A stretch of DNA of 64,000 bases from Metaphire vulgaris (Eukaryota > Annelida > Clitellata > Crassiclitellata > Megascolecidae). The stretch is taken from positions 15,296,202 to 15,360,201 of the forward strand of contig CM030852.1 of the NCBI GenBank assembly GCA_018105865.1, given 5' to 3'. Shown here piece by piece: positions 38,768-52,010 of this stretch. Position 1 is the stretch's first letter; each line of letters begins with the position of its first letter. A model generated the notes under the pieces. It was not told the DNA's origin. It ran no database searches and worked only from the letters and a program-made list of their open reading frames with translations. Both the position numbers and the translations under genes were made by a program.

Positions 38768-41700
38768 ATGCCTGAATCGGTGAGATTTTGTTCGTTTATT
38801 TTGCGGTATTTTATTGTAACGAAGTCGACGGAAAAGAGAGAGAAAGACATTTTGAAATCGTTTAAATAGGTTAACACGACCTGTCTCCGTCGCTTCCTCC
38901 TCTGAACGTTTTTGCTGCAGTTGGGTGGGAATGAGTCGCCCCAGTGGCGGCTCCACAGGGGGGCCCGGAGGCCGTGCCCTGCTATTGAGTGCCTGCCCCC
39001 AGTGGCCCCTTTGTTGGGACCCTATACTTAATACTACATACCTAACAACAAATGGTCGGCCCCCATGATTAGAAATTGCCACCCCAACGGCTCCCTCCCA
39101 CTTGCCAAATCCTGGAGCTGCCACTGAGTCGCCCACTATTGGGACCAGAGGGAGACGGATGTGACTGAGGACGAATGATCTAACAGCCCTTCTTTAAAGC
39201 GAGCTCCATGCTAAAGAAAAGCCAGTGTTAAATAGAATGGACATAATAAAGATGGCGCTAGATAAATTAAGTTTTATTAAAAGTTACGAGAATTTTCTTT
39301 GTTGCTGAAGAACAGAAAAGTCTGTCAATAGAATTATTGAAGAGTTTTGCTTTGTGACCGTGTGTTGTGAGTTCCACGGTTTAAGATAAGGCAAGTTTTG
39401 TTATATATTAATTTTGCTTTGAGTTTCATCTTTGTTTTAGGAGGAACCAACAGAAGCGTTGTTAATCAAAGGAGGACTTGTGGTGAATGACGACTATTCA
39501 TTTCCGGCTGATGTTCTCATTGAAAATGGAAAAATAAAGTAAGTATGTGGCCTGTGACCCTTTCGTAATTGCATTCATGTATTGGTTTCCTTCAAATATC
39601 TGGCTATTGATTCTATGGACAGTTGATGATTCCAGTGTGTTCTTTATACTCTTTGTGGGGCTTTACAGAAATTATCGTTTGAGCTTTATTTTTGACTTCC
39701 ATCAAGCCAGTTACATAATCAGTTTCACAGATAAAGACTGCGCTGTTATAATTTTCAAATAGAATTGTTTTGCATTGATGTCAAACTTTTCGTTAGACGA
39801 ATTGAACAAGATCTTGAAGTTGCTGATGCTCGTGTGATCAATGCTGCAGGACTTCTCGTAATACCAGGTAAACAAGTCTTTAGCTCTCGTACCGTGATAT
39901 CATCAGACTTTTCTGCTTCATTTAGTAGGCTTCAATTTTTGGCAGTCAGATGTTTGACTTCTTTTTTCAAAGACACTGAAAGCAGTTTGAATTGTGTTTA
40001 TTGTCTTTGAAGTCAGATCTGTGAAAGTCTGTTGAATTAATTTCAAATTTAAAGGTGGCATTGATCCGAGAACGAATTTTGAAGCTGCGTTCTTAGGAAC
40101 ACGTTCAGTTGATGACTTCTATCATGGGACACGGAGTGCCATTGCAGGCGGAACGACAATGATACGTACGTAGCATCAACATCATACTCGGGTTTAGCCA
40201 ATCTAATGCTATCTGAAGCGGTCGTGTTTGACGTTTCAATTAGAATTTTTTACTTTTATCATCTGAAGCATTTGTCTGGAACATTATGTGAACTGAAGAT
40301 GTATAGGATTTGAATTGTGTGTAATGATTTGTTTTGCGACACAGTGGACTGCGTTGTCGCCGAAAAGGATGAATCATTGGTCGACGCTTTTGCGAAGAGA
40401 AGGACTTTGGCCGATGCCAAGGTCTGCTGTGACTACGCTCTCTGCGTCTCCTTGGCAACGTGGAATGATAGAGTGGCGGAAGAAATGGATTTGATCGTTC
40501 GAGACAAAGGTCAGACTTTGATTTATGCTTGATTCTTTACGACATTTTCTTTGATTTGCATTCACAAATTTGTCTTTATAAGAAAGACTTTGATATTTTG
40601 TGTTTATTTCTATAAAGAGTTCTTTAACATTTGAGATTTGTTGTTTTTGTCTATCAGGAGCAAATTCATTTGTTTTGTCTTTGGCTGACGTCGATCTGTC
40701 GGATGCCGATCTGTTTCACTGCCTCGCCCGTTGTCGAGAACTCGGAGTTCTTCTTCAGGTTCACGCGGAAGACAGAAACTTCTTGAAAGAAGTTGGTTGT
40801 TGCTAAATTTTTCAGTTTTGTGTTCAAAGTATGAAGAAAACAAAGTTTGTAATTAGTTTGCTTCACAGAAAAACTCCAGTTTAGACTCTTGGTGTCTCTG
40901 GCTTAGTGTTTGTGACTTCTTTCTATTTGTTACCTGATTCTCTCACTTTTTGGCTGCAGTTTACATTTTAATTGACCTGGATTTTTATATTATAAGTTGT
41001 TCTGGTGTAAAAGTGATTTTGAAGTTTTTAGCCTAGAAGTTCTGCCTGCCAGGAATTTTCTGTGTTGCTAAATTTGTGAGAATATTTTGATTTATTTAGA
41101 AAGAGAAGGAAGTGATTAGCGCAGGAATATTTGGTCCCGAAGGACATCTGCTCAGTCGACCAGAGGAGGTGAGCAGACAACACTGCTCAGTTCCATGCTC
41201 ATAATTATCCATTTACAATTATCATAATAGTTTTCCCCATCCCCTCGGCTCAGTCTCTGGTTGACCCAGCCTCCATAAACCCCCCGCCACACAAGACCTG
41301 CTTCTGTGTCTCCAATGACCGTCCATTAAATACAGCAACAGGGCTCTGCTTTGAATTGGTCCTCTGAAGTGCCCTTGACCAGAGGCTATGTGTTGTTGCA
41401 GCCGATTGTACTTTTGTTGCTTTTGTTGCTGAAATGCCAGAAGACCTTTTGCCATTCAAAGTAATCTGAGTGCTTGTCCAACAAAGGTGCTATATAAATG
41501 CATTGTTGCATTATGTTGCCTTTTGAAATTGCATTTGTATTTGTAAATGTAAAATTGCATTTTACAGTTTGTTTATTTCATCTTCTCTAATTTCAGTTTT
41601 CTTTTGTGAATTTGGATTATGAATATTTTGTGTTATGAGTTTACTTTTGAGGTTTTCTGTTAATTCTTTTTTCTATCTTAAGTGTGAATCAGAGGCAGTG

Positions 41701-42874
41701 TTTCGTTCTATTGTGGCGGCAAAAGAGGCCGGGGCACCAGTCTACGTGACGAAGGTCACCAGTTGTAGTGCAGCCGATATAATCTCTAAAGCACGCAAAA
41801 GAGGTGAAACTCTTCGGCCTGTTTTTTCTACTTAGTCTTGCTTTGTTTTGATGTTTTAAATTTCTTTTATTTCTTTCTTTTTTTCTTATTTCGCTGATGT
41901 CTTGTTTAATTGCTGATGTGTTCTTTCTCAGGAGACGTTGTATTTAGTGAGACAACTGCAGCTGCCCTTGGAACAAATGGTTTTCATGTTTTCAACACCA
42001 GTTGGCGCCACGCTGCCGGTCATGTGACCAGCCCACCCCTTCGTGCCGATCTGTCGACTGCCGGCCACCTGATGGATCTCTTGGCCAGGCGAGTCCTTTC
42101 CTACGAGAATTCTGAATACACTTTTAACAACAGATTTCGTATTTTTCTGGATTTTATTCAAGTTAAGGTTTTGTTTGATTTTTTGGCCGGTTATGACATC
42201 ATCACTCATTTGCCCAATAAAAAATTAATTTTTTATTATAAAATTTTGTGAATCTCTTTTGGAGTATTTTATGATTTTATGAAATTTTTTGTTGACGTTT
42301 GCGTGGCAGCAGCGGCAACAAAATTGGCAATAAGAGACGATGATGCTGTGGCTTTTGTTCTGTCTGACTTCTCTGTGTCTTTGTAAAAGTGGCGATCTAC
42401 AGACAACAGCCTCAGACAATCGCACATTTAATGTGGAACAAAAGGCCCTTGGAAAGGACGACTTTAGGAAGATCCCAAGTGGAGTGAATGGAGTGGAAGA
42501 TAGGATGTCAGTCGTTTGGGAAAAAGGAGTTGTAAGTTGCAAATGATCATCTCTTCATCTATTCTTTTTCCAGATGAATTAAAGGATTCTACAAATTGAC
42601 TTTGGTTGAAAATGAATTCCATCAATTGTAAAGAACAGATCAGTTGAGGATGCCATCCGTGGACCTCCATGCTTGATTCTCTTCTGCTTTCGTTTTGCTT
42701 TTACTTCATCAGCAGAGGAGAGAGTTGAAGATTTATTTAGACAGAATTTTGATTTTCACAGATGACGGGCAAAGTGGACTTCTGTCGGTTTGTTGCCATC
42801 ACAAGTTCATCGGCTGCAAAGATTTTCAATCTGTATCCACAGAAGGTAGGCGACCACACTCGAGCCACCGTCTG

Positions 42875-42941
<67 letters not shown>

Positions 42942-44713
42942 AGAGCGCTTCTTTTGTCTTTTCGTCCGATTGACGTGCGTTTTGTGGCGTCTGTTGTTTT
43001 AAGGGCAGAGTGGCCGTTGGATCGGATGCTGATCTTGTTGTTTGGGATCCAAACACAGAGAGGAGAATTTCATGTCAGACGCATCGTCAGAACTGCGATT
43101 TCAACGTCTTCGAAGGACTCTTGTGTCACGGGGCACCGGTCTACGTCATCACCAGCGGTCGGGTCGCACTCGACCCAGACGGGGTGAGGGTCATCTTCAC
43201 ACACGCACACTGTATTGACCTGGGTCAGCACAGTGTGTGCGTGTGCCTTCTTCGTCGTTTTCTGCCCAAAGTGCAGTGCCTGTTAATGTTCCTTTTTTCT
43301 CAGCTGATAGTATTTGGAGCAAGTGGTTATACGACCTGAAACCACTCCTGATGTCAGCTGGAAACTGTTAGAAATGACGTCAGTTTGAGTTGGAAATGTT
43401 TTATTAGATGTTATGTTTTTACGTGTTTTGTTTATCTATTTGTGCAGCTTCATGTGACTCAAGGAAGTGGACGCTATGTCCCTCTGCCATGCAACAGTCA
43501 AGAAGTCTATGGACGGATCAGAGAAAGGCTAAAGGTGCTTCAATCTCTCAATCAATCAATCAATCAATCATGACAAATTCTGTAGCACCGTGATGGTAAA
43601 TGGTTTGCCGAATTTAATGTCATCTGAAGTGAACAGTGTGTGTGGTTGACAGCATTACAGTCTGTTCTGATTTAGGAGACAGAAGAACGGAGGGGCAGAG
43701 GAAGGTGATTGGGTGCACATTATTAATGAACTGGAGAGTGACATCTGGTGTAGAGTTATTCTGGATGTTCTAATAAGATTAGGAGAGTTTTCTGTAATAA
43801 AGTCATCAGCTTAGAAGATTAGCATAAGATTTCATCTGTCTTATCTCTTGACTTGTGAAACTGAAACTGAAGAATTGTGCATTAGATGGTATTTTAGAAT
43901 TGCACAGCCACAGTGTGTCATTGGTCACCGTTTGAATTGTTGTTTTCATTTGAACAATATTTAAGTTTCGCAATTGGAATTTACTTAGATAATTAATTGA
44001 TGATCTGTTGGTTTAATTTGTTTTGTGATTGTATTTTGTTATATTTTGCTTCACGTATTTCAGTGCCGGAAGTTGTCTCCAGTGGAGCGCGATCCTTACG
44101 TTGCTATGCCGACGTCTGAAGCGGCTAAGAGTTCGCCATCTGGTGACGACAATTCAAATCCAATCACAACGGACAAGACTTTCCATCTTTCGTCAAATGA
44201 CGATCAAGATAAAGACTCGGCAGGCAATTGGCGCTTTAGTTGTTTATATTTTCTATCTAAGAGAATTCATAATCTCTTATTAGAAGATGGCATTCTCTGT
44301 GTCAATGATGTCTGTTATTTCCCAAAGTGCACAATTAATGCATTTGCAAAGAGTGTAGTGATGAAACCGCACTGAATTATGAAAAAGTGCAGGAAGAACT
44401 TTGAAACTCATCGTACAGATCAGATTGATATTGAAAAGAATTTCTGGTTTCTTTTCTCCTTCAGAGAGGCTTTGCAATGAGGACAGTAGCAGCCTATTCA
44501 ATGCTGTTTGCTCATCTAAAAAGCTCTGCTATTGAAATTCAGTGGAGTTGTCCCTTGTGATGTTTATTTTAAAATTCAGTACGATATTTACAAGTGAGGG
44601 GTTTAGGAAGAGAAGCCAGACATAGCAAAGAACTGTTTACTATAGACACCGAAACAGAATTACAACAGGAATGATGATGGTAATGATGATGATGATGATG
44701 ATGATGATGGTAA

Positions 44714-44747
<34 letters not shown>

Positions 44748-44991
44748 GGTGGTGGTGGCTGAAGAATAGACGATAACAGAGAGGGAGGAATGTCTCTTTC
44801 CGTGATGTTGTTTATTTCTTAACTGCTGAAGAAGTGTGTATGTGTGTGTGTGTGATGTTTTTGATTGCTGTTTTGATTGCTGTTTTGATTGCTGTTTTCC
44901 AGGTCCTGATGACGACAGGAGTCGTAGTAAGCGTCCGGTTGGTTACCGTGTCAACCAGCCCCCTGGTGGAAAGACTTCTCAGTTGTGGTGA
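38768..44991 (+). CDS. CRMP / dihydropyrimidinase-like protein, catalytic ligands lost
   Basis: Fifteen exons: 38768-38779 (MPES, tentative), 39441-39538, 39797-39867, 40055-40165, 40345-40509, 40658-40791, 41100-41168, 41683-41803, 41932-42088, 42390-42531, 42762-42845, 43004-43183, 43448-43534, 44064-44223 and 44903-44991. They give 559 residues (CRMP2 572). It matches the DPYSL/CRMP amidohydrolase fold throughout ([69 protein letters not shown]) and ends with the CRMP-type [16 protein letters not shown]. Of the dihydropyrimidinase zinc ligands, the HxH pair is RTN ([11 protein letters not shown]), the carbamylated Lys is absent ([10 protein letters not shown]) and a later His is Lys ([12 protein letters not shown]); VHAED keeps its His. 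So it should be a non-enzymatic, microtubule/axon-guidance-type adaptor. The intron after 42088 needs a GC donor (GCGAGT); the one after 44223 may too (or a GT donor shortly after). Confidence 0.93.
38942..39126 (-). mobile_element. hAT-type MITE, family A copy 2
   Basis: It starts CAGTGGCGGCTCCAC and ends GGAGCTGCCACTG, with a perfect 8-bp duplication AGTCGCCC on both sides (38934-38941, 39127-39134). It lies in the first CRMP intron. It is similar along its length to the copies at 9934 and 49515. Confidence 0.85.
41230..41515 (+). mobile_element. Probable CR1/L2-like LINE or SINE tail in a CRMP intron
   Basis: The block ends AACAAAGGTGCTATATAAATG, the same kind of tail as the LINE at 12,470 (GCGCTATATAAAT). 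The body has no open frame that I can assign. Confidence 0.4.
42878..42937. repeat. (TC)n microsatellite in a CRMP intron
   Basis: A pure dinucleotide tract about 35 bases after the donor at 42846. Confidence 0.95.
44669..44758. repeat. (GAT)n(GGT)n trinucleotide tract in the last CRMP intron
   Basis: A compound GAT/GGT repeat. A TTTTGATTGCTG unit is repeated three times just before the final acceptor (about 44860-44895). Confidence 0.9.
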
Positions 44992-45732
44992 AAAGAGTCG
45001 TTGAGTTGATCTGTCTCAAGAAGCTTCAGTTTTCTGTTAAATCAAGTCGTTGATGATCTGCTTATGAATCCATTTATAGTTTGGCTTGCGATCTGTGATA
45101 AGCCGGTTTAATTTCCGCTTTTGCTTGTTCAGCCGCTTTGTGGTTTAGGAGAATTGCTGTTCATGTCGTTAGCTTCTGATAATATGATGATATGTAACTT
45201 CTGATGGGTCGGCATTTTATTCCGTTTCTTGAAGCTTCTTTGCAGCGTTTGTTGACGATGGCACTTGAATGAGAGGAGCGGTGAACGTAGTACAGTACGG
45301 GCATGAACCGAGTGTTGTCGTTCAGTTTCTCTGTTTTGGTTTCGTATTTTCTGCATAATTTGATGGAGTTTCTCGTGATGTTTTGACCAATTTTTGTTAT
45401 TAAAGATGCCTTAAAAGTTATGAGAACACGCATGTCGTTTCATTCACAGACCATTTTCTCTTCTCTAATTATCGATATTTCGATGGACGAGTTTTTGTGC
45501 TTAATTATGAAAGGCCTTCTTTGCTTAATATTAGTGGCAATTGAATTTAGATTTTTCCAGTCAATTGAATTCTTTTTAATATTTTGTTTTGTTGTCTTTG
45601 AAGAAAAGTCAGCAGTTCTTGTGTTATTATTGTCCATTTCATAAGTGATAAATCTTTGCTATTATTCAACATCTCTGTTGAAACTTGATAATTTTCGAAG
45701 TTGAAAAATAGGCCACAACTAAAATGGCGACG

Positions 45733-45778
<46 letters not shown>

Positions 45779-46298
45779 ACTGATTATGGTGGCATATCGT
45801 ACAAATACTACTAGGGCACCTTACAACTAAAAAATACAGTAGGCCCTATATCCTATGCGTGAAAGTCAATTGGTCCCAGCGCATTTCGTTCTCATCCTAG
45901 CTTTTACGACTGACGAGAGAGGGGGGAGGCTCAACAGTTTGTGCACAAGTGTTTGAAAGGCCAGAAGCCTAGTGGTCGGGAGGGGAGCACGGGGGCGACG
46001 GGGCTTGAAAATGGAGAAGTTTTTAAAATTTTATTTTCAAGTGAAAGTTATTTAAGTTATTTTGGAAGAATTTTGCATATCTTAATTTTTAAAATGAGAT
46101 TCAGAAGACATTGTTGCAAAACTAATTTCTAACTGAGACTGAATAGGCCTACAATATAAGATCTAACGCAGACGCTGACAGATAATTAGACTAAGATCCG
46201 ATGAAGACAGAAAATGGAAATAATTTGCAGAAATGATAATTGTTAACTTGTAATAGGCCATAAATAGAGAAGGATGGCTTCAAGTGATTGAGTCAAAC

Positions 46299-46332
<34 letters not shown>

Positions 46333-46543
46333 TGATTTTAAGTGGTTTAGGAGGCTAAGTAAGCCTGTGTGAAAACCACTGAAACGATCGATCGAGATTG
46401 ACGCTGACGAAGAAGAGCAGCCGCTGTTAATCTTAACGCATTGACCGACATCATCCTATCGACTAATTATTAATTGACAGCAGAGAGAGAGAGAGAGAGA
46501 GAGGGCGTCGCTCTCTGTGTGTGTGTTTGCTCTTCGTCGAATA
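44992..46543. other. Convergent intergenic region, CRMP to coiled-coil gene
   Basis: It holds both 3' UTRs, (AAT)n tracts at 45728-45776 and 46302-46331 and a (GA)n at 46482-46503. ATTAAA near 45401 could serve CRMP. Nothing else is recognised. Confidence 0.5.
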
Positions 46544-48018
46544 TCATTCGTCGTATCTCTTCCTCGACGGCTTCTTTGTTCCTCCGGCGTCGTTCCCCCT
46601 TTCCCCTGCGCCGCTTCTCTTTCCGTCTTTTCCTCCGTCGCCCTTTGCCCCGGATGATCCAGTCCCTTGCCCTTCTTTATCGCCGTCGTCGTCGTCGTAT
46701 TCTTCGTCTCCAATTTGGGATGTTTTGAGTTTCTCGATGGAATCTTCGACGTTGTCGATCTGTTTCTGGAGATGATCGAAAGCTTCCTCTCGCTAAAAAC
46801 ATTTAGATTGACTTTATGTTAGTTAGATTTTACATTTTAATCTCTTATAATCCATAGACTCCATTACCATTTCACACAGTCGTTTTAAATATTTTTAATA
46901 GTTATGACCAGGGCCGCCGAGAAAATTTCCGGGCCTCTGTGCAAAAGATATTCACGGGCCCTTGACAAGTTAGTGCGGAAAATGTTGATGAGCTTTTTTG
47001 CTTGTCGGTCTTTTTCAGATCAGAATGCCGGGCACCTGTGCGAAAGATAAACACGGGCCCCTAACAAGTGTCAAAAACTGTTGATGACCTATTTTTAGCT
47101 TGTCGGTCTTGTCTTTTTCAGGATGCTAGTTGATACATGATCGGGGTCGGGGCCCCTTGACATTCGCCGGGTCCCTGTGCTCATGACGACGATGGCCCTT
47201 TATTTGCTTATCAGTCTTTTTCAGGGTTCATGCTATTGCTAATACATCATCATCATCACCGGACCCCCTGCAGGCCGCCGGGCCCCTGTGCAGTTGCCCC
47301 TCTCGGCGGCTCTGGTTATGCCAACTGCAAGTCGCTGCTATTTCTAAAACGTTAATTAGTTAATATTGAAAAATAGAAACAGGATATCAAATAGAGTCGT
47401 TTAGTAGGATTTCTCCTGTGTCAATCGTCCTGCATTCCACGCCCCTCGATTCCAAATCCCGTTTGTCCTCTACATCTCAGAGCAGATAAAGCGTTCTGGT
47501 TTAAGAGCAGAATTATTAACTTCAATTCAAAATCTCTTTTCAAAAGAGAATAAGAGTAGAACTGGCGATCTCGTCGCCGCTCTGACCGCTTTCTCTTCGT
47601 GTTGAATCTTCATCGCAACGAGACCCTTCAGCAACTGGATTGAGTTCGCGAGAGATCGGATCTTGTCTCGATCCTATAAGGAAGAAAAAAATGCAGAAAA
47701 TGGACAACGAAAATCGAATTCCAATGACAAAATATCTCGAAGCATTTGGAAATACGAGAAGAAGACAACAGAATAAATCGCGGGACATTTAGATTAAAGA
47801 TTAAAACAAAAATAAAGATTATAAATTAGACTGTTAAGGAAACCCGACCACTTTGTCTTGTTTCTCTGCTTCCAGAAGTTGGTTGACCTGCTTCTGAAGT
47901 TTTTCAACATCATCTTTGCTGCAAAAGATAATCAACAGCCAATGAAAGAGATATGCATATTAAATAAAACGATAGATTTCGTATAAAATGAAAAGTCACG
48001 TCTTACACTTGATCTACA

Positions 48019-48069
<51 letters not shown>

Positions 48070-49290
48070 GGTTTGCTTCAGTTGATTTCAGTTTCTTACG
48101 TTGGATACGATTTCTTTTTCGTTTTGTCGTCGTCGTCATCATCGTCGTTGTCGTTGCGCTGCAGAGTCAAAGAGAAAGAGAAGAGCGAATATTGTAGATT
48201 ACTTATTAATTCAACGACTTCTGTTTAAAACACATCAACACTTTCCGAAATTCGCTCAGATTTCACAAAAGAATTGGAGGGGGTCTTGTAGTGATGCCTT
48301 TGCACCAGAAACTTTGGCCTAATCCGCCTTGAATTTGTCGAGTTTCTACTAAGACGTTTTCTCGTATTCTCTTAGTATGGAAATTAGGTGTTCATTGGAA
48401 ATTAGGTGTGCATTTCGTGGCGGTGTTGCGTTCCACCGCTCTGTAGATATCAGTGCGGTGTGGATTTCACCCTCGTCGACACATTTGAGCCGGAAAATGT
48501 GGAGCTGTCCCCTATAATTCTGTACCGCTGGCTACGCCACTAGCTGCTTAAGAGATACTGAACAGTAGAGAACTGTCTATTTATTAAACGCAGGGCCTGT
48601 GAGAGACTGTGTATGTGAGTAAGTCGAAGTGACGGACGGAGTCTTCGTCATTATGCGTCTAATAATTAATAAGAGTCCGTCTTACGTCATCGCCAGCTTT
48701 GATCTTGTTGGTCACGTGATCAAGAGTCCTCGGTTGAGCGTCTCTTCGGAAGGAATTGTGTCGCTGCAGATTTACAAAAAAACACCTCAAATAAGCTTTA
48801 ATTGATATTTTACGATTAGATTCTGTTCTTAAAAGTCGAAGGTAGTCCCGAACTCGAACGAGCGTATAAGGTCCGGCGCTGATCTCCGTCTTCCAAGGCA
48901 TGCAGCGATGAAGGTGGCTTATGGCATTAGTCTAGCGCAATTTTCCATAGCTTTCTCTAGACGGGCGTTTTACCATTATAGCTTAACAGCTTGGTTACCC
49001 CCCCCCCCCCCAGCCCTGATTCTCTATAAACGAATAGAAAATAAAAAATGAGATCAGCTGTTTACCTTTAGCATAAAATAGACAGAATTCAAGAATATTG
49101 GAGAGTAGGAGATGACGATTTGATTAATTAACTGCAGACGTTATAATATTTCTTACGTTAGCGTCTTTCATATTCGACTGACATTCGTCTATTCTCTTTG
49201 CATTTGAATGCAATTTTGATTCGATGTCTTTCAACTGAAAACATTTACAGCGGAAAGTTGAAGACTCGCTTAATAAGCCTCTAACTTATC

Positions 49291-49363
<73 letters not shown>

Positions 49364-50688
49364 CATCATCATCATCATCAGTCGAACGATAAATAGAATC
49401 CTCAAATGCACTCGCCCATAATGACCGTGAGCAATGTCAGCCAACATCGCTACTGCAACTACTCAGCTATGTGCGCATTGGCGGAGCCACTGGGGACCCG
49501 AGGGTCGTCTCCCCCAGTGGCGGGTCCACTGGGGGCCAGGGGCCCGTGCCCCCTATTGAGAGCCTGCCCCCAGTGGCCCCCCTAGTTGGGACCTATACTC
49601 AATGCTACATACATTAAACAACAAATGGTTGGCCCCCCATGATTAGAAGTTGCCACCCCAACGCCCCCCACTTGCCAAATCCTAGAGCCGCCACTGTCTT
49701 CCCCCCACTCCATTCAGACAGAGATCTGTCATGGAACTTGTGCAAAACTGTAGAGGAATCTTTTCTCGGAGATGGATCATGGAGGGGTAGAGGGTGATGG
49801 TCAACAGAATCGATATACTTAGTTGTACTAAATCCTTTGGCCACTCAGTGTATTCAGTAATAAATAATAATATGCATACTTAATTAGTCTTTGAAATAAG
49901 CCCCAGAGCTCGTCGTCTAGGAATTCCTGCGACTGGGGTTTCTCCTCAGACCCCTCTGGGGCGGGGGGAGCTCAAGAAACTCGTTTAAATTGATGACCTT
50001 GAAAATATTTTTTTCCATTTCTGGGTTTGACAATATTTTGGAAAACATGCCGCAACTTTCAAGATCGAATCTAACATTACCATGAAATGTTTCTGTTGAG
50101 AAGTGCGCACGGGTATTTCTACACCCCGCCCCCCATTTATAATCCTAGAAATAACCCTGGAAGTGCGCTATAGAGTGTCCGTCGTCTGCTGTCAAAGCGT
50201 TTCTGTGGCTTTGCGTTCATTCAGAGAAGAAAGCGCTTCCTTTACCGAGTCCTGGATCTTGCGAATGTCCTGACGCAGAAGTCGATTCGATGAGTCATCC
50301 GCTGACTCCTTCGACTTCTGATCTCCTCCATCTGACTTCGACGACGCTCTCTTTTTCTGTCCATTCAATTCATTCAATTCATTCAATTCATTCAATTCAT
50401 TCAATTCATTCAATTCATTCAATTCATTCAATTCATTCAATTCATTCAATTCATTCAATTCATTCAATTCATTCAATTCATTCAATTCATTCAATTCATT
50501 CAATTCATTCAATTCATTCAATTCATCAAATACAAAAACCATAAAACTGCGTCTTCACTCGATTAAGAGTTGTCTTATTCTGATCCAAAGAAAGATTAAG
50601 CAAACATTATGAACTTGCAGAATCAGTGAAGATATGGAAGAGATTACACTACATTGGAAAGCATAAATTACATATTAAGAGATATGAG

Positions 50689-50738
<50 letters not shown>

Positions 50739-51937
50739 CATTGTATACTTACGGCAAGCAGATTGACTTTGTCGTTTAGATCATCCAAGGCTTTGACTCG
50801 CGCAGAATCGAGTGTTTCCATCTGATGAAGAATGTACGCCTTCAGCTGAAAACAGGAAACAAAATAGAACAGAAGAAGAGAGCTCTGAGAAGAAAGTCTA
50901 AACGGACCATTCATCATTCGGACGCAGAAGACGAGACCTCAGTTTCCTCAAAGTCAAAACCCAACAACGAATCGCAGACATCGTTGCCTCGTGAATAATC
51001 TGGTGCACTGCGCCAAGCTTTCTGTCAGCGCTATAGAAATTTCGTCTTACTTACTTTTGTCTCGACCTCTGCCTCCTATTAAGACTAGGCCTACCAGGGA
51101 TGACAATAATTGGTCACTCTAGTATTTGTGACCCACGTGACACGTACTGTCATCGTCTCTAAAGACCGCAACAGAATAAACGTTGAACCTTTTCTCTTTT
51201 GTTTCCCATTTCTTCCATTTGCTCAGAAACTTTCGTCGTTTTCTCGTCGCATTCTTTCAGTCTCTTAAGAATCTCGCATTCAAACTTCTGCCTAAAAATT
51301 AAAACATTTTAAAACATAATTTCTGCAATTAGACCTAATTCTTTTTTAAAAAACTGAAGAATGCGAAGCTGTGGAACAAAACAAGACCATCAACAACACA
51401 GCAAATGAAAAAAAAAACAAAATGAAAACCAATATTTAAGTAACAAAGTTTAAAAGAAATCTTTGCCTTTAACAGAATTCAAAGCGAAGTTTTTCAATCT
51501 AAAACTGTAATCGACTGAAAATCAATTTCAAAATGCAGACATGGAAAATACATGCAAATCAAAAGTTAACAAATTTAAAAGCTCAAGAAATTATTAAGAA
51601 AAACTCTATTGCCACTGATAGGCCCTATAGCCTACAGCAGAAACAATTGGAAGTAATCCAAAATGTCTTTGATTCTCAAACAAACTTCAAATTCATGAAC
51701 CGAAAATGTCGTCAAATAAGAGTGCATTAGTGAGTAAGTAAATGGGTCAGAGACGTAAGCGGTGGCTCCACCTGGTGATCACTTCTGCCTGGAACTTCTC
51801 CTGGTTGACTTTCTGTTCTTCCATCTGCTTCTCCGTCACTCTTAGCATCGCGTCATTCAACTTCTGCAGACTTCCGTTCGTCCGAGCTTTTTCCGCCTTT
51901 TAAATCCCAGGTAAACGGAAACGATCACAACAGAGTT

Positions 51938-52010
<73 letters not shown>

